NCBI GenBank assembly: GCA_963836405.1
Contig: CAWIJL010000018.1
Coordinates: 248,001 to 312,000, forward strand
Reading direction: 5' to 3'
Source: CAWIJJ01 sp963836405
GTDB lineage: Bacteria > Acidobacteriota > Terriglobia > Bryobacterales > Bryobacteraceae
DNA: 64,000 nt
Part shown: positions 17,345 to 25,960 of the stretch, piece by piece
Layout of the letters: each line of letters starts with the position of its first letter
Position numbering within the stretch: position 1 is the stretch's first letter
The notes under the pieces: model-generated
Database searches by the model: none
Seen by the model: only the letters and a program-made list of their open reading frames with translations
Told to the model about the DNA's origin: nothing
Position numbers and translations under genes: made by a program

Positions 17345-17917
17345 TTAATTCTTCCTTCCTGTTTTGAGCGGCGCCTGGATCACCAGGCCGCGGCATCGCT
17401 GGGCCTCTTTGTCCATGATGGCCAAGTCCTGCTCGCGCTCATACGCCAGGTTCACGGCGTAGTTTTGCAGCCGCTCCCGGTTGGCGCCGTTCTCCGCCGC
17501 GAGTCCCAGCAAAGCCTGCGCGTCCTCCGCACTCTGATACTTGCGAATGGCTTCGGCAAGCGAGGGCACCATGGCCTCGAGTCCCTGGATTCGGAACAGC
17601 ACCTCGAGCGTGGCCGACAGTTTCTCGGGATTGCGGGCCAGCGCCTCCGCACCCGCTGCCAGGGCGCGCGCCTGCTCCCGGCTGGACTGTAACTGGGCAA
17701 CATAAGTGTCCGATGCGCCGCGCTCGACCCATGCCTGCGGTTGGAGTTTGTCGAGTGCCGCGGCGAGCCGCGTGGCGTGAGCCGAGATTTCCCGCAACAC
17801 CGGCGCAATCTCCCAAGCGGCGATCAGGCCGGGCTGTTGTTGGGGTGGGTTGGCGGGCGCCTGGGCGAACATCGCCGAGACACAAACGAGCGTCAGTCCT
17901 CGCAGCGCAGTGAGCAT
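17345..17917 (-). CDS. Secreted helical hypothetical protein
   Basis: 190 residues with a signal peptide (about 1-21, ending MFAQA). The mature part is alpha-helical and rich in Ala, Leu, Gln and Glu, with no cysteines in the core and no motif I recognise. The ribosome binding site GGAAG lies 5 bases before ATG. It overlaps the Cys-rich gene downstream. It might be a periplasmic coiled-coil protein. Function unknown. Confidence 0.65.
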   Translation of the reverse strand: MLTALRGLTLVCVSAMFAQAPANPPQQQPGLIAAWEIAPVLREISAHATRLAAALDKLQPQAWVERGASDTYVAQLQSSREQARALAAGAEALARNPEKLSATLEVLFRIQGLEAMVPSLAEAIRKYQSAEDAQALLGLAAENGANRERLQNYAVNLAYEREQDLAIMDKEAQRCRGLVIQAPLKTGRKN

Positions 17918-18021
17918 AACACTTCCTTCAATCTAGCATGCGCGGATTTCGCTGCCTGACACAGGCGACCCCGATAGCGGGATCGCCTGGAAGTGCGTGC
18001 TGCGGGAAACAAAACCTGGGG

Positions 18022-18834
18022 TTAACCGCCAGGAGGGGGAGGCGGCGTGCCGGTCGGCGCGGGTGGAGTCCCGGTGCCCGTCGGAGTGGTGCCGCCGTTC
18101 TTGTCCTTGTCGCCTTGCGTTCCGCCGGGTGTGGGCGTGCCTCCGCCCGACGGTATGCCGGTTCCGCCACCCGGTTGGCGGCCGACCGCGACCTGATAGA
18201 GCGCGTCGCGAGTAACTTGCAACGCTTTGCGGAAGATATTGCCCTTGTCGATGGAACGCGCCAACAGGGGCTGCCCGCGGATCACGCGGATCGAGTCGCC
18301 CGGATTCAGAATCGCCGGGTTGCCTGCTGCCGTAAGGTTCCGGACCGCGACTTGGCCTTCATCCACAGTGATGAAGGTGGTTCCGTCGTCATCTTCCACG
18401 ACGACGTCGAAAACCGTGCCTCGTACGGAGACGACAGCGGTGGGACTGGTGACGTTGTTGGGGTTCGGGATCCCGGGTGCGTGCTGGACAAACACCTTGA
18501 TCCGTCCTATGAAGATGTTGATCAGGTGCTTCCAATCGCCGGGCGTTTCGCGGAACACCACCTTCGAGTTCTGAAAAACTTCGAAGGTCGAGCCATCGGA
18601 CACCTGGAAGCGGGCGTATCCGTCCGCGCCCGTCACAATCAACTGGCGCGGCCTCACGCTGCTGCCGGTTGAGAGGGCCTTGAAGTAGCCGCCGTCGGCA
18701 ATCGAAACCATTCCGGTCTGGGCGATCACGGTGGCAGCCAGATCCTGGGCGGAGAGCACCGGCAGGCAAGCTGCGAGGGCTGCCGCTGTCAGCAGCTTTG
18801 CCACAGTCCGCGAGAGAATTGAGCGCCGGAACAT
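18022..18834 (-). CDS. FecR-domain secreted protein with Gly/Pro/Thr tail
   Basis: 270 residues. A signal peptide covers about 1-29 (ending VLSAQ). Residues about 55-190 match the FecR fold: LSTGSSVRPRQLIVTGADGYARFQVSDGSTFEVF, SVRGTVFDV and LNPGDSIRVIRG. The last 70 residues are low complexity (Gly, Thr, Pro) and end in PPPPPGG. In Acidobacteria such FecR-like proteins are common and need not be tied to iron signalling; here no TonB receptor or sigma factor is adjacent. The start is ATG 18834. It probably sits in the periplasm or on the outer membrane. Confidence 0.8.
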   Translation of the reverse strand: MFRRSILSRTVAKLLTAAALAACLPVLSAQDLAATVIAQTGMVSIADGGYFKALSTGSSVRPRQLIVTGADGYARFQVSDGSTFEVFQNSKVVFRETPGDWKHLINIFIGRIKVFVQHAPGIPNPNNVTSPTAVVSVRGTVFDVVVEDDDGTTFITVDEGQVAVRNLTAAGNPAILNPGDSIRVIRGQPLLARSIDKGNIFRKALQVTRDALYQVAVGRQPGGGTGIPSGGGTPTPGGTQGDKDKNGGTTPTGTGTPPAPTGTPPPPPGG

Positions 18835-19015
18835 TCTAGCCGTTTCTGGATGCCCGTGTCTGAAACCGGACCCCGAGATCAGGTCTCCTCAGAGTCTAGC
18901 ATCAAACATGCAGCGCAAATAGACCGCCGCGATTAAAAAATCGTCAGAAGCCTTGAGAACATTAGTCTTTAGGCGGAAGTCCGGCGTCTGAAATAAGGTA
19001 GAATGAGACTCAGTT

Positions 19016-20896
19016 GTGTATCATAACGCCACATTCTCCGCCTGTTCGCGGGTGATCGTTTTCGCTCTGGGCGGGCTATGGGCATTGCAGGGCCAGACCG
19101 CGGATTGGCGGAAAGTAGGCGGATCGGCAGTCGAGCTTTCGCTGGCTGCCCCGGCCACCGGACCTGTCGATCGAGTCTGGTTTTCTCCCGCCGGATCAGT
19201 CCTTTACGCAAGAACCCGCAGCGGAAATATCTTCGAGACGGCAGACTTCGAAACCTGGGTTCCGGCTGAAACCGCGGCTGAACCGCCCGCAATCCTGCCC
19301 GCGGCGGCGGCGCGAGTACCGGAGCCCGGCGCGCACATCGTGGCGAGTGCCGCGCGGGCCTCGCGAAGCTATGCTTTGGGGCGGAACCTCTACCGGTCCG
19401 ACGATGGCGGGCGCATCTGGATCAATCTCACCGCGTTCCGGTCCGCTCCCGTGATCGGCGGGGAGCAGCGAAGCGTGGCGGTTTCCGCCGCGGACCCGGA
19501 TCGGATCGTGGTTGCGAACGAATTTGGCGTCTGGCGGTCCCTTGACGGGGGACTATCCTGGAGCGGGCTCAATCAATTCCTGCCCAACCTGTCGATTCGA
19601 AGGATTTTGGCCACTCCCGCGGGATCCACTGGAATGCGCGTGCAGGCGGAACGGCTCGGCCTGCTCGAATTGCCGCCGGGAGGCTCGGTGTGGGTGCCGG
19701 TTGCGGCCGGGGCGGACCCGGAAGCCCAACTCCGTCAGCGCTTTTCCTCCTCGCTCAATGTCGAAGTTTCGGCGGTTGCCGCCTCCGGAACCACCGTGTA
19801 TGCCGGCGGGGCGGACGGTCACATGTGGTTTTCGGTGGATAATGGCGTGACTTTCCGGCCGAGCAATATGCCCTTAGGAGCCGCAGGCAGGGTGGAGCGG
19901 ATTTTCGCCGATCCCGTGGAGCCGTGGGTGGCGCTGGCCGCCCTCAGCGGCCCCGGTCCGCACGTGTTGCGTACGACCAACCGCGGGCTGTTCTGGGATT
20001 CGCTCGACGGCAACCTTCCCGACGTTTCGGCTCACGGCATTTCGGCCGAACGGGCGGCCGGGGCGGTGTATGTGGCGACCGACCGCGGCGTCTTCTGGGC
20101 CACGGCCGACCTGGAAACAGCCAGCACCGCGACCGTCGAGTGGACCGAGTTATCCGGCAGGCTGCCGGCGGCGGCGGCCGAGGATGTTCTGCTCGATCCG
20201 GCCGGAGCTCAACTCTATGCCGCGCTCGACGGGTACGGGCTGTATGCCATGCCGGCTCCGCACCGCCGCACCAACCTGAGAATTTTGAATGCCGGCGATT
20301 ATTCAACTCGGCCGGCAGCCCCCGGTTCGCTCTTGAGCGTTATCGGCGGCCGTGTGCTTTCCATTCAGGGTGGAAATCTGAACTACCCGGTATTCGCCGC
20401 CTCGGATGCCGAATCGCAGGTTCAAGTGCCCTTCGATGCCGTGGGACCGGTGGTTTCGCTATCCGTGCAGACGGCCGGGCGCACGGTGCGCCGCGACCTG
20501 CCGGTCCAGCCGGTTTCGCCCGTCATCATGGTCGCCCGGGACGGCGCGCCCATGCTGTGGGACGCGGAAAGCGGAATGCCGCTCGATCTCCGCAACGGCT
20601 CGAGGCGAAGCGCCAAAGTGCAGATTTGGGCTACGGGTCTGGGCAAGGTGCGCCCCGATTGGCCCACTGGAACCGAAGCGCCGCTCGAGAATCCGCCCGC
20701 CGTCGTAGCTGAAGTGAAGGCTTTCCTGGACGGTGTTCCGTTGACCGTGACCCGGGCCACGCTGGTTCCGGGCTTCATCGGGTTCTACCTGATCGAGGTG
20801 CAGTTGCCGGCCCTGGTCAATACCGGGGTTTCCGAACTGTGGATCGCCGCGGATGGCACGGAGAGCAATCGCGTGGCCCTGGCGCTCGAACAGTAA
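19016..20896 (+). CDS. Secreted beta-propeller protein with TIGR03437-like C-terminus
   Basis: 626 residues from GTG 19016, with a signal peptide (about 1-28). Residues 30-420 carry repeated BNR/sortilin-like blades (SDDGGRIWINL, SLDGGLSWSGL, SVDNGVTFRP, TTNRGLFWDSL). The last 210 residues start with LRILNAGDYSTRPAAPGSLLSVIGG and end GVSELWIAADGTESNRVAL, which resembles a diverged copy of the Solibacter C-terminal domain in the two proteins at 33-38 kb. The C-terminal domain may be for surface display or secretion, but this is not established. It converges with the metal permease gene, with 9 bases between stops. Confidence 0.75.
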   Translation: MYHNATFSACSRVIVFALGGLWALQGQTADWRKVGGSAVELSLAAPATGPVDRVWFSPAGSVLYARTRSGNIFETADFETWVPAETAAEPPAILPAAAARVPEPGAHIVASAARASRSYALGRNLYRSDDGGRIWINLTAFRSAPVIGGEQRSVAVSAADPDRIVVANEFGVWRSLDGGLSWSGLNQFLPNLSIRRILATPAGSTGMRVQAERLGLLELPPGGSVWVPVAAGADPEAQLRQRFSSSLNVEVSAVAASGTTVYAGGADGHMWFSVDNGVTFRPSNMPLGAAGRVERIFADPVEPWVALAALSGPGPHVLRTTNRGLFWDSLDGNLPDVSAHGISAERAAGAVYVATDRGVFWATADLETASTATVEWTELSGRLPAAAAEDVLLDPAGAQLYAALDGYGLYAMPAPHRRTNLRILNAGDYSTRPAAPGSLLSVIGGRVLSIQGGNLNYPVFAASDAESQVQVPFDAVGPVVSLSVQTAGRTVRRDLPVQPVSPVIMVARDGAPMLWDAESGMPLDLRNGSRRSAKVQIWATGLGKVRPDWPTGTEAPLENPPAVVAEVKAFLDGVPLTVTRATLVPGFIGFYLIEVQLPALVNTGVSELWIAADGTESNRVALALEQ

Positions 20897-20905
20897 ACCT
20901 CGCCG

Positions 20906-21757
20906 TTAGCGCGGCAGCGCTTCCGCCTCAACCGTGACCGCCCGCTTTCGTACCATCATCCGCACCAGCGCCATAGCGATCAGCACCAGCGCGAACGTGC
21001 AAACGATGGTAGCCCCGGTGGGCAGGTCCACTTTGAGCGAAAGGTAAACGCCCAGCGCCGAAACCAAGGTGCCCATCGTCCAGCCGATGGCCAGCCGGGG
21101 CCCCACCTTGTCGGCCCAAAGCATGGCGCCCACACTCGGCACGATGAGATAGCAGAAGACCAGCAGAACGCCTGCGATCGCCACCGAGCTCGTCACCACG
21201 AAGCCGAACGAAGCGTAGAACAGAAAATCCCAAAAGCGTGTCGAGATTCCCTGGCGCTCGGCCTCCTCCGGATTCATCGAGATGAGCAGGAACTTCTTGC
21301 GGAAGATGTAGTGGAACAGGCCGATCGCCCCGTACAGCGCGGCGGTCTTTCCCACTTCGAACCAGGACACGGTCAGGATGTTCCCCACCAGCATTTCCTT
21401 CAGGTGTTCGGTCTGTTCCACCGACTTGCTCATGGCCAGAATCGCCGCCGCGGAAGCCACGGCGTAACAGATGCCGATTATTGCTTCTTGCGGTATCCGG
21501 GCCTTCTTCGTGCGGATAGTGGAGAATACGGCCGCACCCAGAAAAGTGAAGATCAGGCTGATGATGTAGGCCCCTACGCCGTGCGGCTCGATTCCGTACA
21601 GCACGGCGATGGTGGTCCCAAGGGCGGCAATCTGCGCCAGCGACAGATCGACGAAGATCACTCCTCGTTCCACCACGTGAACTCCCAAATAGGCGTGAAT
21701 GCCCGTCAGGATGAGGCTGGCGATAAACGGCGCGAGCAGGAAGGAAAGGGTGTTCAT
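20906..21757 (-). CDS. Metal ABC transporter permease (ZnuB/MntB family)
   Basis: 283 residues with eight or nine hydrophobic helices throughout. The order of helices and the LSLAQIAALG and VGAMLWADK segments match the ABC-3 family of Zn/Mn permeases. It would form the membrane channel that takes metal from the periplasmic binding protein encoded immediately upstream (18 bases apart, same strand). A cytoplasmic ATPase is required for function, but none is encoded in this operon or anywhere in the window. The start is ATG 21757. Confidence 0.9.
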   Translation of the reverse strand: MNTLSFLLAPFIASLILTGIHAYLGVHVVERGVIFVDLSLAQIAALGTTIAVLYGIEPHGVGAYIISLIFTFLGAAVFSTIRTKKARIPQEAIIGICYAVASAAAILAMSKSVEQTEHLKEMLVGNILTVSWFEVGKTAALYGAIGLFHYIFRKKFLLISMNPEEAERQGISTRFWDFLFYASFGFVVTSSVAIAGVLLVFCYLIVPSVGAMLWADKVGPRLAIGWTMGTLVSALGVYLSLKVDLPTGATIVCTFALVLIAMALVRMMVRKRAVTVEAEALPR

Positions 21758-21775
21758 GTTGTAATCACCAGCGTC

Positions 21776-22699
21776 CTATTTGTGCTTCTGGAAAAGGCTC
21801 ACCAGGAGGTTGATGTCGTAATCGAAGAGCTGGAAGTAGGTTGTGACCTCCTTCTTGCCGCCTACCGACGGCAGCAGCACCGCGACATCCCCGTTCGTTT
21901 CGCGCGCGACCGCATTGGGCGTCCGCAGATCGAAATACGGCTCCACCAGCAGCAAGTGGACATTCTGCTGCTTCATCGTGTTGATCAGCTCGAGCGTGTG
22001 CCCCGGAGTGGGTGGAATACCGGGCTTCGGCTCCACGTAGTCCACCACCTGCAATCCGAACCGCTCGCAAAAGTTCGGCCAGGAGCGGTGATAGGTGACC
22101 ACTTTCCGGTTCCGGTAGGGCGCCATTTTGGCCTCCCACCCCTTCTGCGCCTGGGTCAGGCGCTTGTCGAAATCGGCGTACCGCTGCTGGTAGTAAGCGG
22201 CGTTGCCGCCGTCCATGCGGGCGAACCGGTCGGCGAAGGCCTTCGCAATGCGCCGCCCGTTCTCCGGATCCAGCCAGTAGTGGGGGTTGCCCAGGGGATG
22301 GACATCGCCCATGGCGCGGGTCACCTGCGTGGTGGGAATCTCCAGGATCTGGCAGTGCTGCGACATGTCCATGTATCCGCTGCCGCCCACCTGGATCCTG
22401 GCATTCCGGCTCTGCGTTTGCAGCGGCGGCAGCCACCCGATTTCGAGCTGCAGCCCAACCACGGCCAGCAAATCCGCTTTTTGGAGCTTCAGCAGGAAGC
22501 TGGGCTTCGGTTCCACGAAATGGGGATCCTGATAGCCTTTGGCGATCGAATCGACCGCGATCTTGTCGCCGCCTACCTCTCTGGCCAGTGCAGCCAGGTC
22601 TTGCGTCGTCGTCATTACGTTTATTTGAGCGGCAGTCGACGGGGCGGCCGCGAGCAATACGCCGAGCAGGCTCAGCGCGAGTAACTTCAGGTTTCTCAA
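21776..22699 (-). CDS. Metal ABC transporter substrate-binding protein (ZnuA-like)
   Basis: 307 residues if TTG 22699 is the start; it directly precedes a signal peptide (RNLKLLALSLLG to TAAQ), with an AAGG site upstream. The frame stays open to 22786, which would overlap the porin gene. Cluster A-I fold: metal ligands are likely His in QDPHFVEPKP, His in GNPHYWLDPE and His in VTYHRSWPNF. The usual fourth Asp near the C-terminus is not seen at its normal place; the segment reads VAVLLPSVGG instead of a DP motif. The His-rich loop of many zinc binders is also missing. It delivers Zn or Mn to the permease downstream. Confidence 0.88.
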   Translation of the reverse strand: MRNLKLLALSLLGVLLAAAPSTAAQINVMTTTQDLAALAREVGGDKIAVDSIAKGYQDPHFVEPKPSFLLKLQKADLLAVVGLQLEIGWLPPLQTQSRNARIQVGGSGYMDMSQHCQILEIPTTQVTRAMGDVHPLGNPHYWLDPENGRRIAKAFADRFARMDGGNAAYYQQRYADFDKRLTQAQKGWEAKMAPYRNRKVVTYHRSWPNFCERFGLQVVDYVEPKPGIPPTPGHTLELINTMKQQNVHLLLVEPYFDLRTPNAVARETNGDVAVLLPSVGGKKEVTTYFQLFDYDINLLVSLFQKHK

Positions 22700-22769
22700 A
22701 GCAGTATCCTTACCTTTCAGGACGTCCACGCGTCCTCCCGGGGTTTCGTCGGCGTTTTCTTCCGCATGA

Positions 22770-24083
22770 TCAAAACGGGTGGGCACCGTGGGCGCCGATG
22801 GAGAAGATGAGCTGGAACAGCAATTCGTTGGTGGTCAGGCCTTCGCCGTACCGGGTCCGGCGAAGTTGCGTCCGGACCTGGCTGAATTCGCTGGGCCAAT
22901 AGGTCAGCAGCAGCGATCCGCCGGTATCCTGCAACAGGCGGCCCGCACGGTAAACCTCGCAAGGCGTCGTGGTTTCGGGGAAGGTCGGAAGGCAGCCTCC
23001 GCGTTCGGAACGGTCGAAGCGGGCGCCGGCGAACCATCTCTGGCGGAGCTGATAATCGCCGGAGACGTAAAACCCGAATGGCCGCAGGATGGAGGCCGTA
23101 GATCCGAACGGCCGGAACGGGGTGATGTCCACCACGGTTCGCGCCCATACCAGCTCGGTGCGCGCGGCAAACGAGCGGTAGATCGAACGCTGCAGCGGCT
23201 TCCAGCGAAGTGTCGCATCGAACCCGTAGAGCTGGTTCCAGCCCTCGCCGAACGGGCTGCGGCCGCGGGCAAACGAGCCGCCGAGGTCGAGATTGGTGGC
23301 TTCATTCAGGTCTTTGTATGCCCGCAGGTGGCCTACCGTGGATAAATCGCTTCGCTTATTGGAGGTAAAGACCCCTTCGCTTTCCCCGCGATAGAGCTGC
23401 GCCGTGCCTTCCATGAAAATGCCGCCGGGCGCGGGGAGGAACCGGCTGAGCGACACGCCCTCATCGTTGATGCCCTCTTCGCCTGCCAGCAGGTTCTGGG
23501 AAACCAGGGGCCGGTCCACCCACGGCAGGATGTGGTTATGCATGGTGTTGACGCGGCCGAAGGCGGCGCGCATCTTTCCGGCACGCAACTGGAGGCCGGC
23601 GGGCAGAGCGGTGAAGGTGAGATAGCCTTCCTCCAGGTCCACCCCCTCCCTGCCGAAAGTCAGGAAGAAATCGGCGCGGGCGTAAGGGTCGATCACTTCC
23701 TGAAAGCTCACTTCGGTTTCATGCATCTCGAGTGCGGGCGTGGGACGATTGGCCGGGTTTCCCGCCGCGCCGGTGAAGTCGCCGATTACCGCAACATTCG
23801 GATTCAGCACCTTCGCCGCTGCACCCCCGGCTCCGCCCAGGACCGGTGGGGGCGCGGCCTGCGGAACCACGGCCGCCTCGGCCGGCGTGATCGCCGGGGC
23901 CGCTGCCGGGGGCTGCGACTTCAGCGCCTGTACCTCCGCTTCCAGCGTTTTGATCCGTTCCTCCATCGCCCGCATGCGATTCAACAACTCGGTATTGTCC
24001 TGAGCTCGCAACGGTAGCGCCGCCAAAGCAAGCGCCGCGGGGAGCAAAAACGAAACCGCTCGAATACAGTTTCGGTGTGTCAC
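22770..24083 (-). CDS. Outer-membrane porin-like beta-barrel protein
   Basis: 437 residues from GTG 24083, with AGAGGAGGA 6 bases before it. A signal peptide (1-27) is followed by a coiled coil (about 30-58: NTELLNRMRAMEERIKTLEAEVQAL), an Ala/Pro linker, and then a beta-barrel with alternating patterns and a C-terminal Phe (HPF), the usual mark for Bam-dependent insertion. This design (coiled coil plus barrel) resembles phosphate-selective or trimeric porins. It lies first or second in the metal-uptake operon, so it may let metal or a metal complex through the outer membrane. That role is inferred from context only. Confidence 0.8.
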   Translation of the reverse strand: MTHRNCIRAVSFLLPAALALAALPLRAQDNTELLNRMRAMEERIKTLEAEVQALKSQPPAAAPAITPAEAAVVPQAAPPPVLGGAGGAAAKVLNPNVAVIGDFTGAAGNPANRPTPALEMHETEVSFQEVIDPYARADFFLTFGREGVDLEEGYLTFTALPAGLQLRAGKMRAAFGRVNTMHNHILPWVDRPLVSQNLLAGEEGINDEGVSLSRFLPAPGGIFMEGTAQLYRGESEGVFTSNKRSDLSTVGHLRAYKDLNEATNLDLGGSFARGRSPFGEGWNQLYGFDATLRWKPLQRSIYRSFAARTELVWARTVVDITPFRPFGSTASILRPFGFYVSGDYQLRQRWFAGARFDRSERGGCLPTFPETTTPCEVYRAGRLLQDTGGSLLLTYWPSEFSQVRTQLRRTRYGEGLTTNELLFQLIFSIGAHGAHPF

Positions 24084-24142
24084 TCGAGTCCTCCTCTTGA
24101 TTACACTGCCAGGCGCAATTACAACTCGCGCCGCCGATGAAA

Positions 24143-24433
24143 TCAGACAGAGAGACGGGGCGGTCCGCGCGTGCCGCCGGTGGGAAGCACAGGGTCACAG
24201 GACGAGCCGGCGCTTTCGGCAACAGGAAGCCAGGCGAGCGTCAACAGAGGGGCGGAAAATGCCGGGAGCACCGGCCCGGAAGAAAGCGCGGGGCCGTTCG
24301 CGCAAAGTGCGCAGTAGTGCCGGAACCCGCTCTCGTGGCCGTGTTCCGCCGCGAGCGCAACGGTCAGGCTTCCGATCAGCAGACAGGCGATCAGAACAAA
24401 GACAATTTTTCGGGCGAGCGTCCCCCCGTGCAT
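24143..24433 (-). CDS. Small secreted or membrane protein with His/Cys motif
   Basis: 96 residues. One hydrophobic segment (about 8-28) is followed by AAEHGHESGFRHYCALCANG, which has four His and a CxxC and could bind metal. The C-terminus ends in RGPPRLSV, which recalls DUF2946-like proteins seen near metal-uptake genes. It is upstream of the porin gene by 59 bases and likely opens the operon. I am not certain this is translated; a -10-like box directly upstream supports it. Confidence 0.5.
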   Translation of the reverse strand: MHGGTLARKIVFVLIACLLIGSLTVALAAEHGHESGFRHYCALCANGPALSSGPVLPAFSAPLLTLAWLPVAESAGSSCDPVLPTGGTRGPPRLSV

Positions 24434-24470
24434 CCGGATTCATTATAGTATTTCCCCACGCGGAGCAAAG
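24434..24470 (-). promoter_or_regulatory. Likely promoter of the metal-uptake operon
   Basis: On the minus strand a perfect TATAAT (24447-24442) lies 8 bases before the ATG of the small His/Cys protein. A weak -35 (TTTGCT) is about 16 bases further up. The start codon would be at or just after the transcription start. Confidence 0.4.
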
Positions 24471-24533
24471 GATCGGTATATGATTACGCGTATCGGCTCG
24501 GATGCGATCGCGTCCGGCACAGAGGGACTGACA

Positions 24534-25559
24534 ATGATCTACACCAGACGAGACATTGGGAAGCTCGCCCTGGCCACCATGCCGGTGGCCGGGCTTATGG
24601 CGGCGGAGAAGCCAAACTCCAAATTCGGCGGAGTGCAGATTGGCGCCATTACTTATTCATTCCGGGCACTTCCCGCAAGCGCGGAAGAGACGCTGAAGTA
24701 TCTTCTCGAAACCGGCTTGAGCGCATGCGAAATGATGGGGCCGGTGGCGGAGAGTTACGCCGGAGTGCCGTCCGCGGGCGGTGGCGGCGGAGCGGGACGC
24801 GCGGCAGGCGGCGGGGCCGGACGTGCCGCAGGCGCCCCTCAGGCGAATACAGCCGGAGCGGGCGGAGGCCAGGGACGCGGCCGCGCCGCCATGACTCCCG
24901 AGCAGCAGGAAGCGCGGCGCAGGGCGGCGGACGACATCAAGAACTGGCGGCTGTCCGCTTCCATGGACAAATACAAAGCGCTGCGCAAGATGTACAACGA
25001 CGCCGGCGTCACCATCTACGCCTACAAACTCGAGCCCCAGGAAAACATGTCCGACGAGGAGTTCGAGTACATCTTCAACGTCGCCAACGCGTTGGGTGCA
25101 ACGCACGTCACCCGGGAACTGCCCACCAACGAGGAATTCGCCAGGCGCATCGGCGACCTCGCCGCCAAACACAAGCTGATGATGGGCTACCACAATCACA
25201 CCCAGGTCAAGTTCAATAGTTGGGATAACGTGATTGCCAACTCCAAAGGCAACGGTTTGAATCTCGACGTCGGCCACTATTATGCGGCGAATGGGGAGTC
25301 CGCCTGGCCGCTGATCCAGAAGTATCACGACCGCGTGGCCAGCTTGCACCTCAAAGACCGCCGGGGACCGACTAACGGCGGAGCGAATATGCCCTGGGGT
25401 CAGGGCGAAACGCCGCTCAAGGAGATCCTGCTGGGACTCAAGCAGGAGAAATACAAAATCCCGGGCAGCATCGAACTGGAGTACGACGTGCCCGAGAATT
25501 CCTCGGTTCTTGTCGAAGTTTCCAAGTGCGTCCAGTACTGCAAGGACGTCCTCGCATAG
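24534..25559 (+). CDS. Tat-exported sugar phosphate isomerase/epimerase-like protein
   Basis: 341 residues from ATG 24534, which begins MIYTRRDIGKLALATMPVAGLMA, a twin-arginine-type signal. The body is a xylose isomerase-like TIM barrel (AP endonuclease 2 family): ITYSFRAL, then GYHNHTQVKF with a likely metal His, LNLDVGHYYAANG with a metal Asp/His, HLKDRRGP and ELEYDVPE. A Gly/Ala-rich insert of about 40 residues (about 83-122) interrupts the barrel near the second strand. Such proteins are numerous in Bryobacterales and may act on inositol or keto-sugars; the substrate is unknown. A strong terminator follows the stop. Confidence 0.82.
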   Translation: MIYTRRDIGKLALATMPVAGLMAAEKPNSKFGGVQIGAITYSFRALPASAEETLKYLLETGLSACEMMGPVAESYAGVPSAGGGGGAGRAAGGGAGRAAGAPQANTAGAGGGQGRGRAAMTPEQQEARRRAADDIKNWRLSASMDKYKALRKMYNDAGVTIYAYKLEPQENMSDEEFEYIFNVANALGATHVTRELPTNEEFARRIGDLAAKHKLMMGYHNHTQVKFNSWDNVIANSKGNGLNLDVGHYYAANGESAWPLIQKYHDRVASLHLKDRRGPTNGGANMPWGQGETPLKEILLGLKQEKYKIPGSIELEYDVPENSSVLVEVSKCVQYCKDVLA

Positions 25560-25561
25560 CC

Positions 25562-25591
25562 AAAAGGGGCTCCGGGAACGGAGCCCCTTTT
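25562..25591. terminator. Bidirectional intrinsic terminator
   Basis: A 13-bp perfect stem (AAAAGGGGCTCCG with CGGAGCCCCTTTT) has a 4-base loop. A-tracts and T-tracts flank both sides, so it can end transcription of the sugar isomerase gene on the plus strand and the cold shock gene on the minus strand. Confidence 0.93.
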
Positions 25592-25619
25592 ACTCACATA
25601 TTCGGTTTTTTTGTTTTCC

Positions 25620-25823
25620 TCAGACCACGCTTACGTTTTCAGCCTGCAAGCCTTTCGGGCCCTGTTTCACTTCGAATTCAACTTCCGCCCCTTCGTCGAG
25701 GGAACGATATCCACTCGACTGGATTGCGGAAAAGTGAACGAACACATCGTCGCCGCCGGATCGCTGGATGAATCCAAAGCCTTTAGCGGCATTAAACCAT
25801 TTCACTATACCTTTTTCCTTCAC
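25620..25823 (-). CDS. Cold shock protein (CspA family)
   Basis: 67 residues, the usual length. The RNA-binding motifs RNP1 (KGFGFIQ) and RNP2 (DVFVHFSAI) are both present in the single OB-fold. It binds single-stranded RNA and DNA and acts as an RNA chaperone. The start is GTG 25823 with an AAGG site upstream. The gene is single, read away from the ThiL gene, and ends at the shared terminator. Confidence 0.95.
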   Translation of the reverse strand: MKEKGIVKWFNAAKGFGFIQRSGGDDVFVHFSAIQSSGYRSLDEGAEVEFEVKQGPKGLQAENVSVV

Positions 25824-25860
25824 TACACCTTCTCCTCATCATTGTTCGTCGTGCTCTTGG

Positions 25861-25922
25861 GTCTCTTGAGACAAGGAAAGCGGACTTTCGAGGCTTGCTA
25901 AGAACTTTCGAGGCGCGGCTAA
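25861..25922. repeat. Palindrome and 18-bp near-direct repeats between csp and thiL
   Basis: GTCTCTTGAGAC (25861-25872) is a perfect 12-bp palindrome. It is followed by two similar copies of ACTTTCGAGGC...GCTAA (25884-25901 and 25904-25922), 20 bp apart, close to two helical turns. They lie in the divergent gap upstream of both genes, where operator sites would be expected. Confidence 0.45.
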
Positions 25923-25960
25923 CAAACGTTTCCGTTGCGTACGGTATTCTCTCAGATGGC

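Noticed and set aside
25824..25960. TPP riboswitch before thiL
   Set aside because: I looked for the conserved CUGAGA and GGG...ACCUGAUC type elements and saw none in this gap, nor upstream of thiG.
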